Source: Desulfospira joergensenii DSM 10085 (GTDB taxonomy: Bacteria > Desulfobacterota > Desulfobacteria > Desulfobacterales > Desulfobacteraceae). Taken from it: a stretch of DNA of 64,000 bases. Position numbers and translations under genes: made by a program. This document shows, piece after piece, positions 35,195 to 43,451 of this stretch (position 1 is the first letter of the stretch; each line of letters opens with the position of its first letter). The stretch lies in contig NZ_ATUG01000003.1 in the NCBI RefSeq assembly GCF_000420085.1, positions 1,116,001-1,180,000 on the forward strand, read 5' to 3'. The notes under the pieces are model-generated. The model was not told the DNA's origin. It did no database searches and saw nothing but the letters and a program-made list of their open reading frames with translations.

Positions 35195-35311
35195 TCTTAA
35201 CGGTTCGTGATAACCGGCGGCGACGCGAGTTTGCGTGACCCACCGCAATTTTGGTTTTGCTTTTCAAATTTACACAGACGTATTTTCCGTCCGGTTGATT
35301 AGTTTGTTAGA
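35195..35311 (-). repeat. attC-like recombination site 4
   Basis: On the minus strand, TTCTAAC (R'') is followed by CTAATCAACCGGACGG. About 60 nt on comes CCGCCGGTTATCACG, which pairs with it leaving single bases unpaired, and then GTTAAGA (R'). The total of about 117 nt falls in the range of long attC sites. It begins right at the 3' end of the 239-residue gene, which therefore looks like a complete cassette. Confidence 0.7.
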
Positions 35312-35313
35312 AA

Positions 35314-36033
35314 TTATTCTATTAGTAGTTTGCGTAAATAAACTGCAATTACTCCAAAAATAAATACACCTGCTAAACCGTTAAGGAGCCATTTTGTTGC
35401 TGAGTCCCTTTTTGAATTTAATTTAGTGTCAAAGTATGAATATGGAGAAAATTGCTTAATAATAAAAAATGCTAAACTTGTAAGTAATATGAATAATCTC
35501 GTTTCTTTTTGATACTTGAAATTATCGAAAATTGACCAAGTTGATATGCTCATTGAGGTTAGTAAAATTACATATAAAACCCATGGCCACTTGCCATGAA
35601 AAACATGGTGAATAGTTTTGTTTTCTTCTGTTAACTGGTTTATTTCATGAACTATTCCGTTTGCCAGTTCTCTTGCATTTTTCGAATTTATTTCTATTGA
35701 AATTTCTGAATACAAACGGTCTTTCCCGAAGGACAAGGTCAGGTCAAACTCACGATATTTTGATGTTAGGTTAAACGTTAATCTTTTTGTATCGTTAGGC
35801 AGTTTGTCCCTGTGGAATTCTTTGAAGGTTTCAAATTCTTCTTTCCCAAATTTATCGAATAATACTAGAGAATATCTGAAATCGCTAAGATCGTATTTTT
35901 CGTCTAAATCGCTCTCAATTTGCCCCGCTAGTTTGAGGGGTAATCTTTCGGTAAGATACTTTTCAATATCTTCGATTAATTGTTTGTCAACTTTCGTTGA
36001 ACAAATCTTTTTGTCAATTTTAAATTTAGCCAT
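35314..36033 (-). CDS. Cassette-borne hypothetical protein with C-terminal membrane helices (239 aa)
   Basis: The product opens with MAKFKIDKKICSTKVDKQLI and has about 150 soluble residues with beta strands (RLTFNLTSKYREFDLTLSFG). Three hydrophobic helices follow: about 150-168 (WVLYVILLTSMSISTWSIF), 179-194 (RLFILLTSLAFFIIKQ) and 215-234 (WLLNGLAGVFIFGVIAVYL). No family is recognised. Start and end lie next to attC-like elements, which marks a cassette. Its AT-rich composition differs from neighbouring chromosome. Confidence 0.6.
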   Translation of the reverse strand: MAKFKIDKKICSTKVDKQLIEDIEKYLTERLPLKLAGQIESDLDEKYDLSDFRYSLVLFDKFGKEEFETFKEFHRDKLPNDTKRLTFNLTSKYREFDLTLSFGKDRLYSEISIEINSKNARELANGIVHEINQLTEENKTIHHVFHGKWPWVLYVILLTSMSISTWSIFDNFKYQKETRLFILLTSLAFFIIKQFSPYSYFDTKLNSKRDSATKWLLNGLAGVFIFGVIAVYLRKLLIE

Positions 36034-36072
36034 TTCTTGACCTTAATTTCTAATGCGGTGCTGACCGGCGCC

Positions 36073-36856
36073 GTGCGCCGATCAAGCAGACGCAGCCTGA
36101 TTGATCGGTGTACGGTGTCCGGTCCAGTTCCTTGTGTACGCCCGGCATGGGCGTGAACTTCTGGGGTGCAAGTCCCCTATACGTGAATCCTGCTAAAGCA
36201 TTAGCAGAAGTATTAGCCGAAAACAAGGGCGGAACCGCGAGGGACCGTCTGAAGGAAGTTGGAGCGCAAAACTATGAGCCGACGAACAGAAACAGCATAT
36301 AAGGCCTGGTCTCCGGGTAAGGCAGCACAACATGTCGAAGCCCAGGATTCAGGAGACAGGGTAAATGCTGCGGTTGTGTAGTGAAAGTTCACGTTCTTAT
36401 CCGGGGAGATCTGCCCTGCTTGCATTGAATCTCTTTTGCAATAACTCCCGGTTCGGACCATACCGGGATACCAAGGTCCAGGCGTCACCGGTTGTTGCCG
36501 ACGGTGACGAGACACAAACAATGGGCAGCACCTGCAAAAGAAGTCTCATTGCGCCTTTCGAGGTAACTTGTCTGGTGATAGGGCAGAAGTCAGCAGACGT
36601 CATAGTAGCCAAATGCCGGGAGTAATTCCCCGGACATGGTGAAGGGCCGAAAGTCAAGAGAGAAGGAAAAGGTATTTATTGGCTCTGTACATACAGTGAA
36701 TCCGAATGGAGGAGTAGTGTGCAGGCGCATTATGGAAAAACCATCCTTCAAGCAGTTTACCCGGTTACGACCCGGTACTCTTGATTAAACGCCCTGTGCG
36801 GACCCGCATGCAGGGTGTTGTGGGGGCTGGGGGAGAAAAACCCCCGGCTACCCGAT
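36073..36856 (+). mobile_element. ORF-less group II intron
   Basis: It starts with GTGCGCC at 36073 and ends at about 36856 in a domain V-like hairpin (GCCCTGTGCGG / CCCGCATGCAGGGT) and a domain VI-like stem (GGGGGCTGGGGGAG / AACCCCCGGC) ending in ACCCGAT. The internal segment AGAAGTCAGCAGACGTCATA matches that of the intron at 13 kb. The text around 36640-36670 (GTGAAGGGCCGAAAGTC) is the usual lead-in to a reverse transcriptase gene, but no such gene follows. It has probably lost its ORF and would depend on a maturase in trans. It splits the attC-like region between two cassette genes. Confidence 0.7.
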
Positions 36857-36880
36857 TAAAATGGCTTGATTGAAGCTTGC

Positions 36881-37201
36881 TCAGTTGTTAATGGCATAGA
36901 TTTTTTCGATTTCTTTAGGATTGAGCTTCAGAAGTGCGGTTTCGACTTCGACAAGTGAATGCTTTGGATTAAAGTACATGGTGTGTACTTCACCCATTGA
37001 AGCTTCCTTCACGGTCTTATCTTGCCAATCCAGATCACACTCTTCGGTTACATAGTCGTCAATAAAATCGAAAAGCTCATAGTCCTCAACGCTGACTGCA
37101 ACAGCCCCGTAATGATCTAGTCCGATTTCGATATGTGGCAGTATTTTCTTCATGTCATTTAACAAGTTGATCAGTGGTTTCCGTTTATCTTTCATGTCCA
37201 C
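36881..37201 (-). CDS. Cassette-type hypothetical acidic protein (106 aa)
   Basis: A GTG at 37201 or ATG at 37195 starts the protein, only a few bases after the GTTAGAT core of the leader repeat. It opens with (M)DMKDKRKPLINLLNDMKKI and is acidic (DFIDDYVTEECDLDW), with a late LVEVETALLKLNPKEIEKIY helix. It has no membrane segment and no known family. Its 3' end lies against the intron-split attC-like sequence (TTCAATCAAGCC and ATTAAC nearby). Confidence 0.55.
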   Translation of the reverse strand: MDMKDKRKPLINLLNDMKKILPHIEIGLDHYGAVAVSVEDYELFDFIDDYVTEECDLDWQDKTVKEASMGEVHTMYFNPKHSLVEVETALLKLNPKEIEKIYAINN

Positions 37202-37268
37202 TTATCTAACGGGATAACATGCATATTTTGAATGTTATACGGATATAGATAATTCCTTTTTAAAATCA
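37202..37268 (-). repeat. Cluster-leader repeat, copy B (attI-like or attC-like)
   Basis: This is the partner of 17622-17687. On the minus strand it has the same 20-nt opening TGATTTTAAAAAGGAATTAT, TAACAT and ATGTTAT arms and the core GTTAGATAA, directly before the start of the 106-residue gene. The presence of the same sequence at the head of two separate cassette-like clusters is the main evidence that it has a role in insertion or expression. Confidence 0.6.
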
Positions 37269-37366
37269 ATTTAATTGGAGATTAACCTTATTTTCGATTT
37301 CATTGCAACCCCATCCGAAAAAATCAGGTTTATACATAACAAACTTGAATATCAAATTCGCCATAA

Positions 37367-37400
37367 AAAAAGAGGGGGGCCAAGTAGTCCCCCTCTTTTT
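37367..37400 (-). terminator. Bidirectional rho-independent terminator
   Basis: AAAAAGAGGGGG and CCCCCTCTTTTT form a perfect 12-bp stem around a 10-nt loop with T-runs available on both strands. It lies 54 nt after the end of the minus-strand gene at 37455. Confidence 0.8.
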
Positions 37401-37454
37401 AAAAGCTGATTGCCCCAGACCGCCTGGAGCAAATTCAATCTATCATTTTCTCGG

Positions 37455-37842
37455 TCATGTGCCAAGGTCGGCAAGCACTTGATCAAGCCGGGCCAAAGCC
37501 AGTTCGCGGTCCTTGGTCTTCATGATCATGGTATTGACCGCCATTTTTCCCATAATATCTGCTAAAGCCTGGAATACGAGTGGGTACTTTTCCACTATCT
37601 TACCGAGCTGCGTTGCCAGGGCGAAGTATGATACCGGATTTTCGACAAAGGAACGCAGATCCTTAACGGCTGCAATACACTCCTCTTTCGTATAGGATTT
37701 ACCCCTTTCAATGACAAAGACATTCGCAACCATGATACCGTCAACAAACAGGGTTAAATTATCGATCCCGAGTTCTTTCGACCAGTCACAGAAATAGGAT
37801 TCCCCGGGCTCAATGATCTTGGAAACGAAAAAAAGCCTTCAT
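37455..37842 (-). pseudogene. Hypothetical gene with a homopolymer frameshift
   Basis: The open part encodes MVANVFVIERGKSYTKEECI and a helical tail to 37455 (92 residues). Upstream the same frame stays open for 36 codons (ELGIDNLTLFVDGI, IIEPGESYFCDWS) but has no start. One base removed from the run of seven A at 37828-37834 joins it to ATG 37842, giving MKAFFVSKIIEPGESYFCDW in frame. The original protein would have been about 128 residues. No family is recognised. Either the gene is broken or the run is miscounted. Confidence 0.6.
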
Positions 37843-37863
37843 GGTAGGACGGGAAATTCAGCG

Positions 37864-38139
37864 CTATTGTCCGGGCATTTTTCCATGGGGGGTTTTATCC
37901 TGCTCAAAAGAGATCGTTGAATTCCAGCTCGGGGTCCGGTTTTTGATCAGGGTCCAGAAGTAGCGGTTCCTGACCTGGATGTCAAAGGAGCTCCACTTTG
38001 AGGATCTTACCCATTCATTTCTGCGTTCTCCTGAAAATCTTCTTTCGCCGGCTCTCCGGTCCGGGGATGCGGAACCAAGGTCCATCTGCCTGCGGTTGAC
38101 ATTGCTCCTGCGGTCAATATTGGATCTGAAAAATTTCAT
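37864..38139 (-). CDS. Arginine-rich small protein with DRRxxxRR repeats (91 aa)
   Basis: ATG 38139 is preceded by AAGGATATAGA, while a longer reading to 38226 lacks a ribosome site. The N-terminal half repeats a DRRSNVNRR / DRRAGERRF / GERRNEW pattern, seen in small proteins of Desulfobacterota and other deltaproteobacterial groups, often of unknown role. The tail (SSFDIQVRNRYFWTLIKNR) is aromatic and basic. It is divergent from tadA. The role is not known. Confidence 0.55.
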   Translation of the reverse strand: MKFFRSNIDRRSNVNRRQMDLGSASPDRRAGERRFSGERRNEWVRSSKWSSFDIQVRNRYFWTLIKNRTPSWNSTISFEQDKTPHGKMPGQ

Positions 38140-38291
38140 TCTATATCCTTCAAAACCTGGGGAAGGTTTTTTCATCTGTTTCGGGTAGAGAGTTTGTAGA
38201 ATACCAGGAAAATTTGAAAATTTCAATGAAAGTCCGGCCCGGCCATTATGTATTTGACCTCAGGATAAAAGCCTTATATATTCGGGGTCGT

Positions 38292-38747
38292 ATGGATGAT
38301 CAGTTTTACATGATGCTTGCTGTCAAGGAGGCAAAAAAGGCAGAAAATATTGATGAAGTTCCGGTCGGAGCCGTCCTTGCCGATAAAAATGGCAAAGTGA
38401 TCGGGCACGGTTTCAACCGCCCTATTTCAACAAATGACCCCACAAGCCATGCGGAAATCAACGCCATCCGAATGGCCGCCGGCACCATAAACAACTACCG
38501 GCTGACCCAAACCTCCCTGTACGTTACCATTGAACCCTGCATCATGTGCATGGGCGCCATTGTCCATGCCAGGATCGGCCGCCTTGTGTACGGCGCGGCA
38601 GATCCGAAATGGGGGGCGGTTTCCTCCCTCTATGCCATGGCCGATGATATGAGGCTCAATCACAGGCCCGAGGTGGTTTCCGGGGTGTGCGAAGAACAGA
38701 CCAGACAACTTATAAAACGCTTTTTTGAAAATAAGAGGAGCAGATAG
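38292..38747 (+). CDS. tadA: tRNA-specific adenosine deaminase
   Basis: The start at 38292 gives a 151-residue protein of normal length. The earlier ATG at 38214 adds 26 atypical residues. Zinc ligands are in HAEINAI (His53, catalytic Glu55) and PCIMCMGA (Cys83, Cys86). The protein deaminates A34 to inosine in tRNA-Arg(ACG), a gene for which lies at 33970-34046. It overlaps purA by one base (TAGTG), so the two are translationally coupled. Confidence 0.93.
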   Translation: MDDQFYMMLAVKEAKKAENIDEVPVGAVLADKNGKVIGHGFNRPISTNDPTSHAEINAIRMAAGTINNYRLTQTSLYVTIEPCIMCMGAIVHARIGRLVYGAADPKWGAVSSLYAMADDMRLNHRPEVVSGVCEEQTRQLIKRFFENKRSR

Positions 38748-40033
38748 TGACAAATACGGTAATAGTAGGGACCCAATGGGGAGATGAAGGCAAGGGAAAG
38801 ATAGTTGATCTTTTAAGTGAACATGCAGATGATGTGGTCCGGTTCCAGGGCGGCAACAATGCCGGCCACACCATGGTGGTCAATGGGAAAGAGATCATCA
38901 GCCACCTCATCCCTTCCGGAATTATTCAGCAAAAGCAATGTTTCATCGGAAACGGGGTGGTGGTGGATCCCTTTGTTCTCCTGGATGAGATCGATTATCT
39001 GATATCCAACCAGATTGACGTATCCCCTGAGAAACTGAAGATCTCCAACCGGGCCCATATGATCATGCCCTATCACAAGGAGATCGACAAGGCCCGGGAG
39101 GTCAAAAAGGGAAAGGATAAGATCGGAACCACGGGACGGGGCATCGGCCCCTGCTACGAGGATAAGGCCACCCGGCGGGGAATCCGGTTCTGCGATCTTT
39201 TGGACATTGAAGTGTTCAGGGAAAAGGTAATCACCCTGATGGAAGAAAAGAACTTTTACCTCAAGCATTATTTCAAGGCAGAGACCATTGATCCGGAAAT
39301 GGTGGTGGATCAGGTATTGAAGATCCGGGAGCGCCTGGTTCCCTATATCTGCGATGTATCCGTGGCATTGTTTGACGGGATCAGCAAGGGGCGCCAGATT
39401 CTGTTTGAAGGGGCCCAGGGAACCCATCTTGATATTGAACACGGGACCTATCCCTTTGTCACCTCATCCTCCACGGTCTCAGGGAACGCTGCCAACGGCA
39501 CCGGCCTGGGTCCGGTACATCTCAACGAGATCATCGGCATCGTAAAGGCCTATACCACCCGGGTGGGGGCAGGCCCTTTTCCGACAGAGCTTTTTGATGA
39601 GACCGGTGATCTGATCCAGAAAACCGGTGCCGAATTCGGGGCCACCACAGGAAGGAAAAGAAGGTGCGGTTGGCTGGACATGGTGGTTCTCAGAAACGCG
39701 GCCCGGCTCAACAGCCTGACCGGCCTGGCCATTACCAAACTGGATGTTCTGGACGACCTGGAGGAACTCAAGATCTGCACCGGCTACCAGTACAACGGCA
39801 GAGTCATTCCGGATTTTCCGCCGGAGATCAAGATCCTGGAAGAGTGCGAGCCCGTATATGAAACCCTGCCCGGATGGAAGGAGAACACCTCCGGCCTCAG
39901 GACTTACGAAGATCTTCCGGAAAAGGCGAAAAAATATCTTACCCGGATAGAGGACCTCTCCCGGGTTCCCATTAAGATCATATCCGTGGGCCCGGGAAGG
40001 GAGGCAACCATTATCAAGGAAAAGATTTTTTAA
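38747..40033 (+). CDS. purA: Adenylosuccinate synthetase
   Basis: The 428-residue enzyme joins IMP and aspartate using GTP in the first committed step to AMP. Start GTG 38747 overlaps the tadA stop. Signatures are VGTQWGDEGKGKIVDLLSEH, NAGHTMV, GTTGRGIGPCYEDK, QGTHLDIEHGTYPFVTSS and VGAGPFPTEL. The length and all blocks are complete. It is followed by 45 nt that hold the promoter of tRNA-Pro. Confidence 0.97.
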   Translation: MTNTVIVGTQWGDEGKGKIVDLLSEHADDVVRFQGGNNAGHTMVVNGKEIISHLIPSGIIQQKQCFIGNGVVVDPFVLLDEIDYLISNQIDVSPEKLKISNRAHMIMPYHKEIDKAREVKKGKDKIGTTGRGIGPCYEDKATRRGIRFCDLLDIEVFREKVITLMEEKNFYLKHYFKAETIDPEMVVDQVLKIRERLVPYICDVSVALFDGISKGRQILFEGAQGTHLDIEHGTYPFVTSSSTVSGNAANGTGLGPVHLNEIIGIVKAYTTRVGAGPFPTELFDETGDLIQKTGAEFGATTGRKRRCGWLDMVVLRNAARLNSLTGLAITKLDVLDDLEELKICTGYQYNGRVIPDFPPEIKILEECEPVYETLPGWKENTSGLRTYEDLPEKAKKYLTRIEDLSRVPIKIISVGPGREATIIKEKIF

Positions 40034-40036
40034 AAA

Positions 40037-40065
40037 TTGACTTTTGGGGAATTCTGGTATATCTA
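40037..40065 (+). promoter_or_regulatory. Promoter of the tRNA-Pro gene
   Basis: A -35 TTGACT (40037-40042) and a -10 TATCTA (40060-40065) are spaced by 17 nt, with the tRNA 5' end 13 nt downstream. Confidence 0.7.
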
Positions 40066-40078
40066 AACCACCTTAAGT

Positions 40079-40155
40079 CGGGATGTGGCTCAGCCTGGTA
40101 GAGCACCTCGTTCGGGACGAGGGGGTCGGAGGTTCAAATCCTCTCATCCCGACCA
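40079..40155 (+). tRNA. tRNA-Pro (CGG)
   Basis: The acceptor CGGGATG pairs with CATCCCG, with encoded CCA. The anticodon arm is CCTCG-TTCGGGA-CGAGG with anticodon CGG, and the T arm is GGTTCAAATCC. The fold is complete. Confidence 0.95.
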
Positions 40156-40178
40156 TTTCCAGCCCCAAGAAACAGCCT

Positions 40179-41312
40179 ATGGATACTTATTTTGCCCCGG
40201 TTCAGAGAACCGACAGACGAAAATTCAAAAACCAGATCTCTTCCATTTCCCAGAGTCCGGTCATGAACGCCCTGCTGCAGACCGCGGCAGGAATTCTGGT
40301 GATCCTCAATGAAGACCGGCAGATCGTGGCCCTGAATCATGTTTTTCTGGAAAAACTCGGAATCCGGGATATCAACGAAGTCCTGGGTTTCAGACTGGGC
40401 GAAAGCCTGAACTGCATCCATGCCCATAAAAAGCCGGCCGGATGCGGTACCACTGAATTCTGCCCCTCCTGCGGGGCCGCCATTGCCATGATGTCCGCCA
40501 TCCGGGAAAATAAAACAAAAGAGCAGATCTGCGCCCTGGTATCGGACAAGAACGGGAAAACTTCAGATATCTGCCTCCGGGTAAAGGCCGAGCCCATTCA
40601 GGCCGACGGACAAAGGTGGATCGTCATCTATGCCCAGGATATCACCCAGGAGCAGTTCTGGGCCAATTTGGACCATGTCTTTTTTCACGACATCAACAAT
40701 ACCCTGACCTCCCTTTACGGACATGTTCAGCTCTGTGAAGCTGATCATCCCGGCAGAAAAGAGATGAAGCCTATCCGGGAGGCCGTGGAAAGGCTGATCA
40801 ACGAGGTGGCCATCCAAAAAAAGTTTTCCCAGCACAAGGACGTTACCTATATTCCCGTTCAGAACGCCGTGTCCCTGAAAGATATTAAAAAGGAACTCGA
40901 CATTATCGTCAAGGGGCACAGAAGCCTGAAAGGGAAACGGATCCTGGAGAACTGGGGAGAAGATAATCTGATCCTGACCACGGATGTCCTTCTTTTATCC
41001 CGGACCCTGGGCAACATGGTCATCAATGCCCTGGAAGCTACACCTTCGGACGGATTCATCCGGGTTTCCGTCACCTCGACCCTGGAAGGCGTCACCTGGC
41101 AGGTCTGGAACAAAGCCGTGATCCCCGGGGCTTTCCGAAAACGAATTTTCCATCGCCATTTCAGCTCCAAATCCGGATCCGGCAGGGGATTCGGCACCTA
41201 TTCCATGAAACTATTCAGCGAAACCTATCTCAAGGGAAAGGTCTCCTTTACCTCCTCCGAAAAAACCGGCACCATTTTTACTCTCTTCCTCCCCTTTCAG
41301 ACAACCGCCTGA
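40179..41312 (+). CDS. PAS-domain sensor histidine kinase with a cysteine cluster
   Basis: ATG 40179 is chosen because the longer frame runs back through the tRNA. The 377-residue protein has a PAS domain (about 30-155) that contains four cysteines (79, 89, 95, 98; GCGTTEFCPSCGA), suggesting metal or redox sensing. The phosphoacceptor His170 is in FFHDINNTLTSLYGH. The N box is LGNMVINALEATP and the G box is GSGRGFGTY. There is no membrane segment, so it is cytosolic. No response regulator is adjacent. The TRAP genes start 220 nt downstream. Confidence 0.85.
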   Translation: MDTYFAPVQRTDRRKFKNQISSISQSPVMNALLQTAAGILVILNEDRQIVALNHVFLEKLGIRDINEVLGFRLGESLNCIHAHKKPAGCGTTEFCPSCGAAIAMMSAIRENKTKEQICALVSDKNGKTSDICLRVKAEPIQADGQRWIVIYAQDITQEQFWANLDHVFFHDINNTLTSLYGHVQLCEADHPGRKEMKPIREAVERLINEVAIQKKFSQHKDVTYIPVQNAVSLKDIKKELDIIVKGHRSLKGKRILENWGEDNLILTTDVLLLSRTLGNMVINALEATPSDGFIRVSVTSTLEGVTWQVWNKAVIPGAFRKRIFHRHFSSKSGSGRGFGTYSMKLFSETYLKGKVSFTSSEKTGTIFTLFLPFQTTA

Positions 41313-41531
41313 TTTCAGGAAGGAAATCCGGTTCTTCATGGAATTCCCATCCTTCATCGGCTTCTAATTTCTAAAACCCTTGACAAACCCTTTGATTCCA
41401 TGAATTTATAGAAGACTTATGGCTTTTCAGAACAGAAGACCGGGAGGGCGGGCCTGGTTTTAATTTAACCGGCTCCGGTTTCTGGGCTCCGGGGATCAAC
41501 CCGGTAACACTAAAGGGGAGTAAACATATAG

Positions 41532-42059
41532 ATGCAGGTTCTTGAAAAAATTGTCAACTGGATAGACGGGTTGAACACTCTTATCGGCCGTCTGGTGGGC
41601 TGGCTGACCACCACAATGGTTTTGATCGTCTTTTACGACACGGTTATGCGGTATGCGTTCCACAGGGGAAATGTCGCCCTCCAGGAGATGGAATGGCATC
41701 TCTTTTCCATTGTCTTTCTCATCGGCGCCGCCTATACCTTGAAAGAGGACGGTCATGTCCGGGTGGACATCATCTTCATGAACCTTTCCAAAAAGGCCAA
41801 GGCCTGGATCGACTTCCTTGGCGTTTTTCTTTTTCTGATCCCTTTTTCCATCATGGTTATCCTGTCCACCCTGGGATTTATCTCCAATTCCTTTGCCGTC
41901 CGGGAAGTCTCCCCGGATCCGGGAGGCCTTCCTGCCCGATACCTGCTCAAGGCCATGATCCCCCTGGGATTTTTCCTCCTCATCCTACAGGGATTTTCCG
42001 AAGCCTGTAAAAAACTGATGATCATCACGGAATACAAAGGGAGGGAAGACGAAAAATGA
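41532..42059 (+). CDS. dctQ: TRAP transporter small permease (DctQ)
   Basis: The 175-residue protein has four membrane helices with the typical LQEMEWHLFSIVFLIGAAYT and DGHVRVDI motifs of the small TRAP subunit. It works with the large permease next to it and a periplasmic binding protein to import an organic acid using an ion gradient. Its end overlaps the dctM start by 4 nt (ATGA). A GGGGAG site lies upstream. Confidence 0.92.
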   Translation: MQVLEKIVNWIDGLNTLIGRLVGWLTTTMVLIVFYDTVMRYAFHRGNVALQEMEWHLFSIVFLIGAAYTLKEDGHVRVDIIFMNLSKKAKAWIDFLGVFLFLIPFSIMVILSTLGFISNSFAVREVSPDPGGLPARYLLKAMIPLGFFLLILQGFSEACKKLMIITEYKGREDEK

Positions 42060-43384
42060 TGGAATTTATCCATGAATTCATGCCCCTGATCATGTTCACG
42101 GCTGTTTTCGCCCTCCTGCTGCTGGGTTTCCCGGTTGCCTTTACCATCGGCGGAGTGGCCATGTTCTTCGGACTCTTTAATTTCGGATCCGGTTTTTTCG
42201 ATCTGCTGCCCCTGAGGATCTGGGGTACCATGACCAATTTCACTCTTCTGGCCGTACCCCTGTTCATCTATATGGGGGTCATGCTGGAGAAATCAGGCCT
42301 GGCCGAGGAACTTCTGGAGGCCATGGCCCTTGTTTTCGGCAAGATCCGGGGCGGGCTGGCTGTCTCGGTTATCTTTGTGGGGGCCCTCATGGGCGCCTCC
42401 ACCGGTATTGTGGGGGCCACCGTAGTCACCATGGGGCTTTTGTCCGTGCCCACCATGCTCCGGAACCGGTATCACAAGAGCCTGACCACAGGCACCGTGG
42501 CCGCCTCCGGCACCCTGGGCCAGATCATTCCCCCGTCCATCGTTCTGGTTCTCCTGGGAGACATCATGAATGTCCCCGTGGGAGATCTTTTCATCGGCGC
42601 GGTCATCCCTGGATTGATCCTGGTCGCCCTCTATATGGCCTATGTTTTTATCATCGCCATTCTCAAACCGGAATGGGCCCCGCCCATTGACCCGGAGGTC
42701 CTGGCTCAGGTATCCCGCCGGGAATTGATATCCAAGGTCTTCAAGGCCCTTCTCCCGCCGCTTTTCCTGATGATCGCCGTTCTGGGCTCGATTTTCGCCG
42801 GAATTGCCTCTCCCACGGAAGCGGCGTCCGTCGGAGCCGTTGGCGCCACTCTGCTCACGGCCATGCACGGACGGTTCAACTTCCAGATCGTCAAGGATGT
42901 CATGGATATGACCACCAAGCTGACCTGCATGGTCTTTATCATCCTGGTGGGTGCCTCCACCCTGGGACTGGTTTTCAGGGGACTTGGGGGCGATCACCTG
43001 GTCAGGGGGCTGATTCTGGCCCTGCCCTTCGGAAAATGGGGGATCCTCTTCATCGTCATGTCGATTATCTTTATCGCCGGATTTTTCCTCGATTTTATAG
43101 AGATCACCTTTATCCACGTTCCGGTTCTGGCCCCGATCATGATCCATCTGGGAGTGGATCCCCTGTGGCTGGCCATCCTGATCGCCGTGAATCTTCAGAC
43201 ATCTTTCCTGACACCGCCCTTCGGGTTTTCCCTCTTTTACCTCAAGGGGGTAACCCCGCCTGAAATCGAAACCATGGACATCTACAAGGGGATCATTCCC
43301 TTTGTCATCATACAGATCATCGGCCTTGCCATCATCTGCCTGGTCCCCCAGGCTGTGACCTGGCTGCCCACTGTGCTGTTATAG
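42056..43384 (+). CDS. dctM: TRAP transporter large permease (DctM)
   Basis: The 442-residue protein has about twelve membrane helices, including GASTGIVGATVVTMGLLSVP, IIPPSIVLVLLGDI and LTPPFGFSLFYLKGV, typical of DctM. It forms the ion-coupled channel with DctQ. The binding protein gene lies convergent after a strong terminator rather than in the same operon. The substrate is probably a carboxylate but is not fixed by the sequence. Confidence 0.94.
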   Translation: MMEFIHEFMPLIMFTAVFALLLLGFPVAFTIGGVAMFFGLFNFGSGFFDLLPLRIWGTMTNFTLLAVPLFIYMGVMLEKSGLAEELLEAMALVFGKIRGGLAVSVIFVGALMGASTGIVGATVVTMGLLSVPTMLRNRYHKSLTTGTVAASGTLGQIIPPSIVLVLLGDIMNVPVGDLFIGAVIPGLILVALYMAYVFIIAILKPEWAPPIDPEVLAQVSRRELISKVFKALLPPLFLMIAVLGSIFAGIASPTEAASVGAVGATLLTAMHGRFNFQIVKDVMDMTTKLTCMVFIILVGASTLGLVFRGLGGDHLVRGLILALPFGKWGILFIVMSIIFIAGFFLDFIEITFIHVPVLAPIMIHLGVDPLWLAILIAVNLQTSFLTPPFGFSLFYLKGVTPPEIETMDIYKGIIPFVIIQIIGLAIICLVPQAVTWLPTVLL

Positions 43385-43396
43385 AAACGAACAAAA

Positions 43397-43432
43397 AAGA
43401 GGGGCGGCAGGAAAATTCCCGCCGCCCCTCTT
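43397..43432. terminator. Bidirectional terminator between dctM and dctP
   Basis: AAGAGGGGCGGC and GCCGCCCCTCTT form a perfect 12-bp stem with a 12-nt loop. It separates two convergent genes, with A-rich sequence on one side for the minus-strand transcript. Confidence 0.8.
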
Positions 43433-43451
43433 CTGGGTCTAATTTACAAGA

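Noticed and set aside
33970..38140. Integration by a tRNA-Arg-targeting prophage or ICE
   Set aside because: No integrase gene and no second copy of the tRNA 3' end were found, so only the island-like composition is reported.
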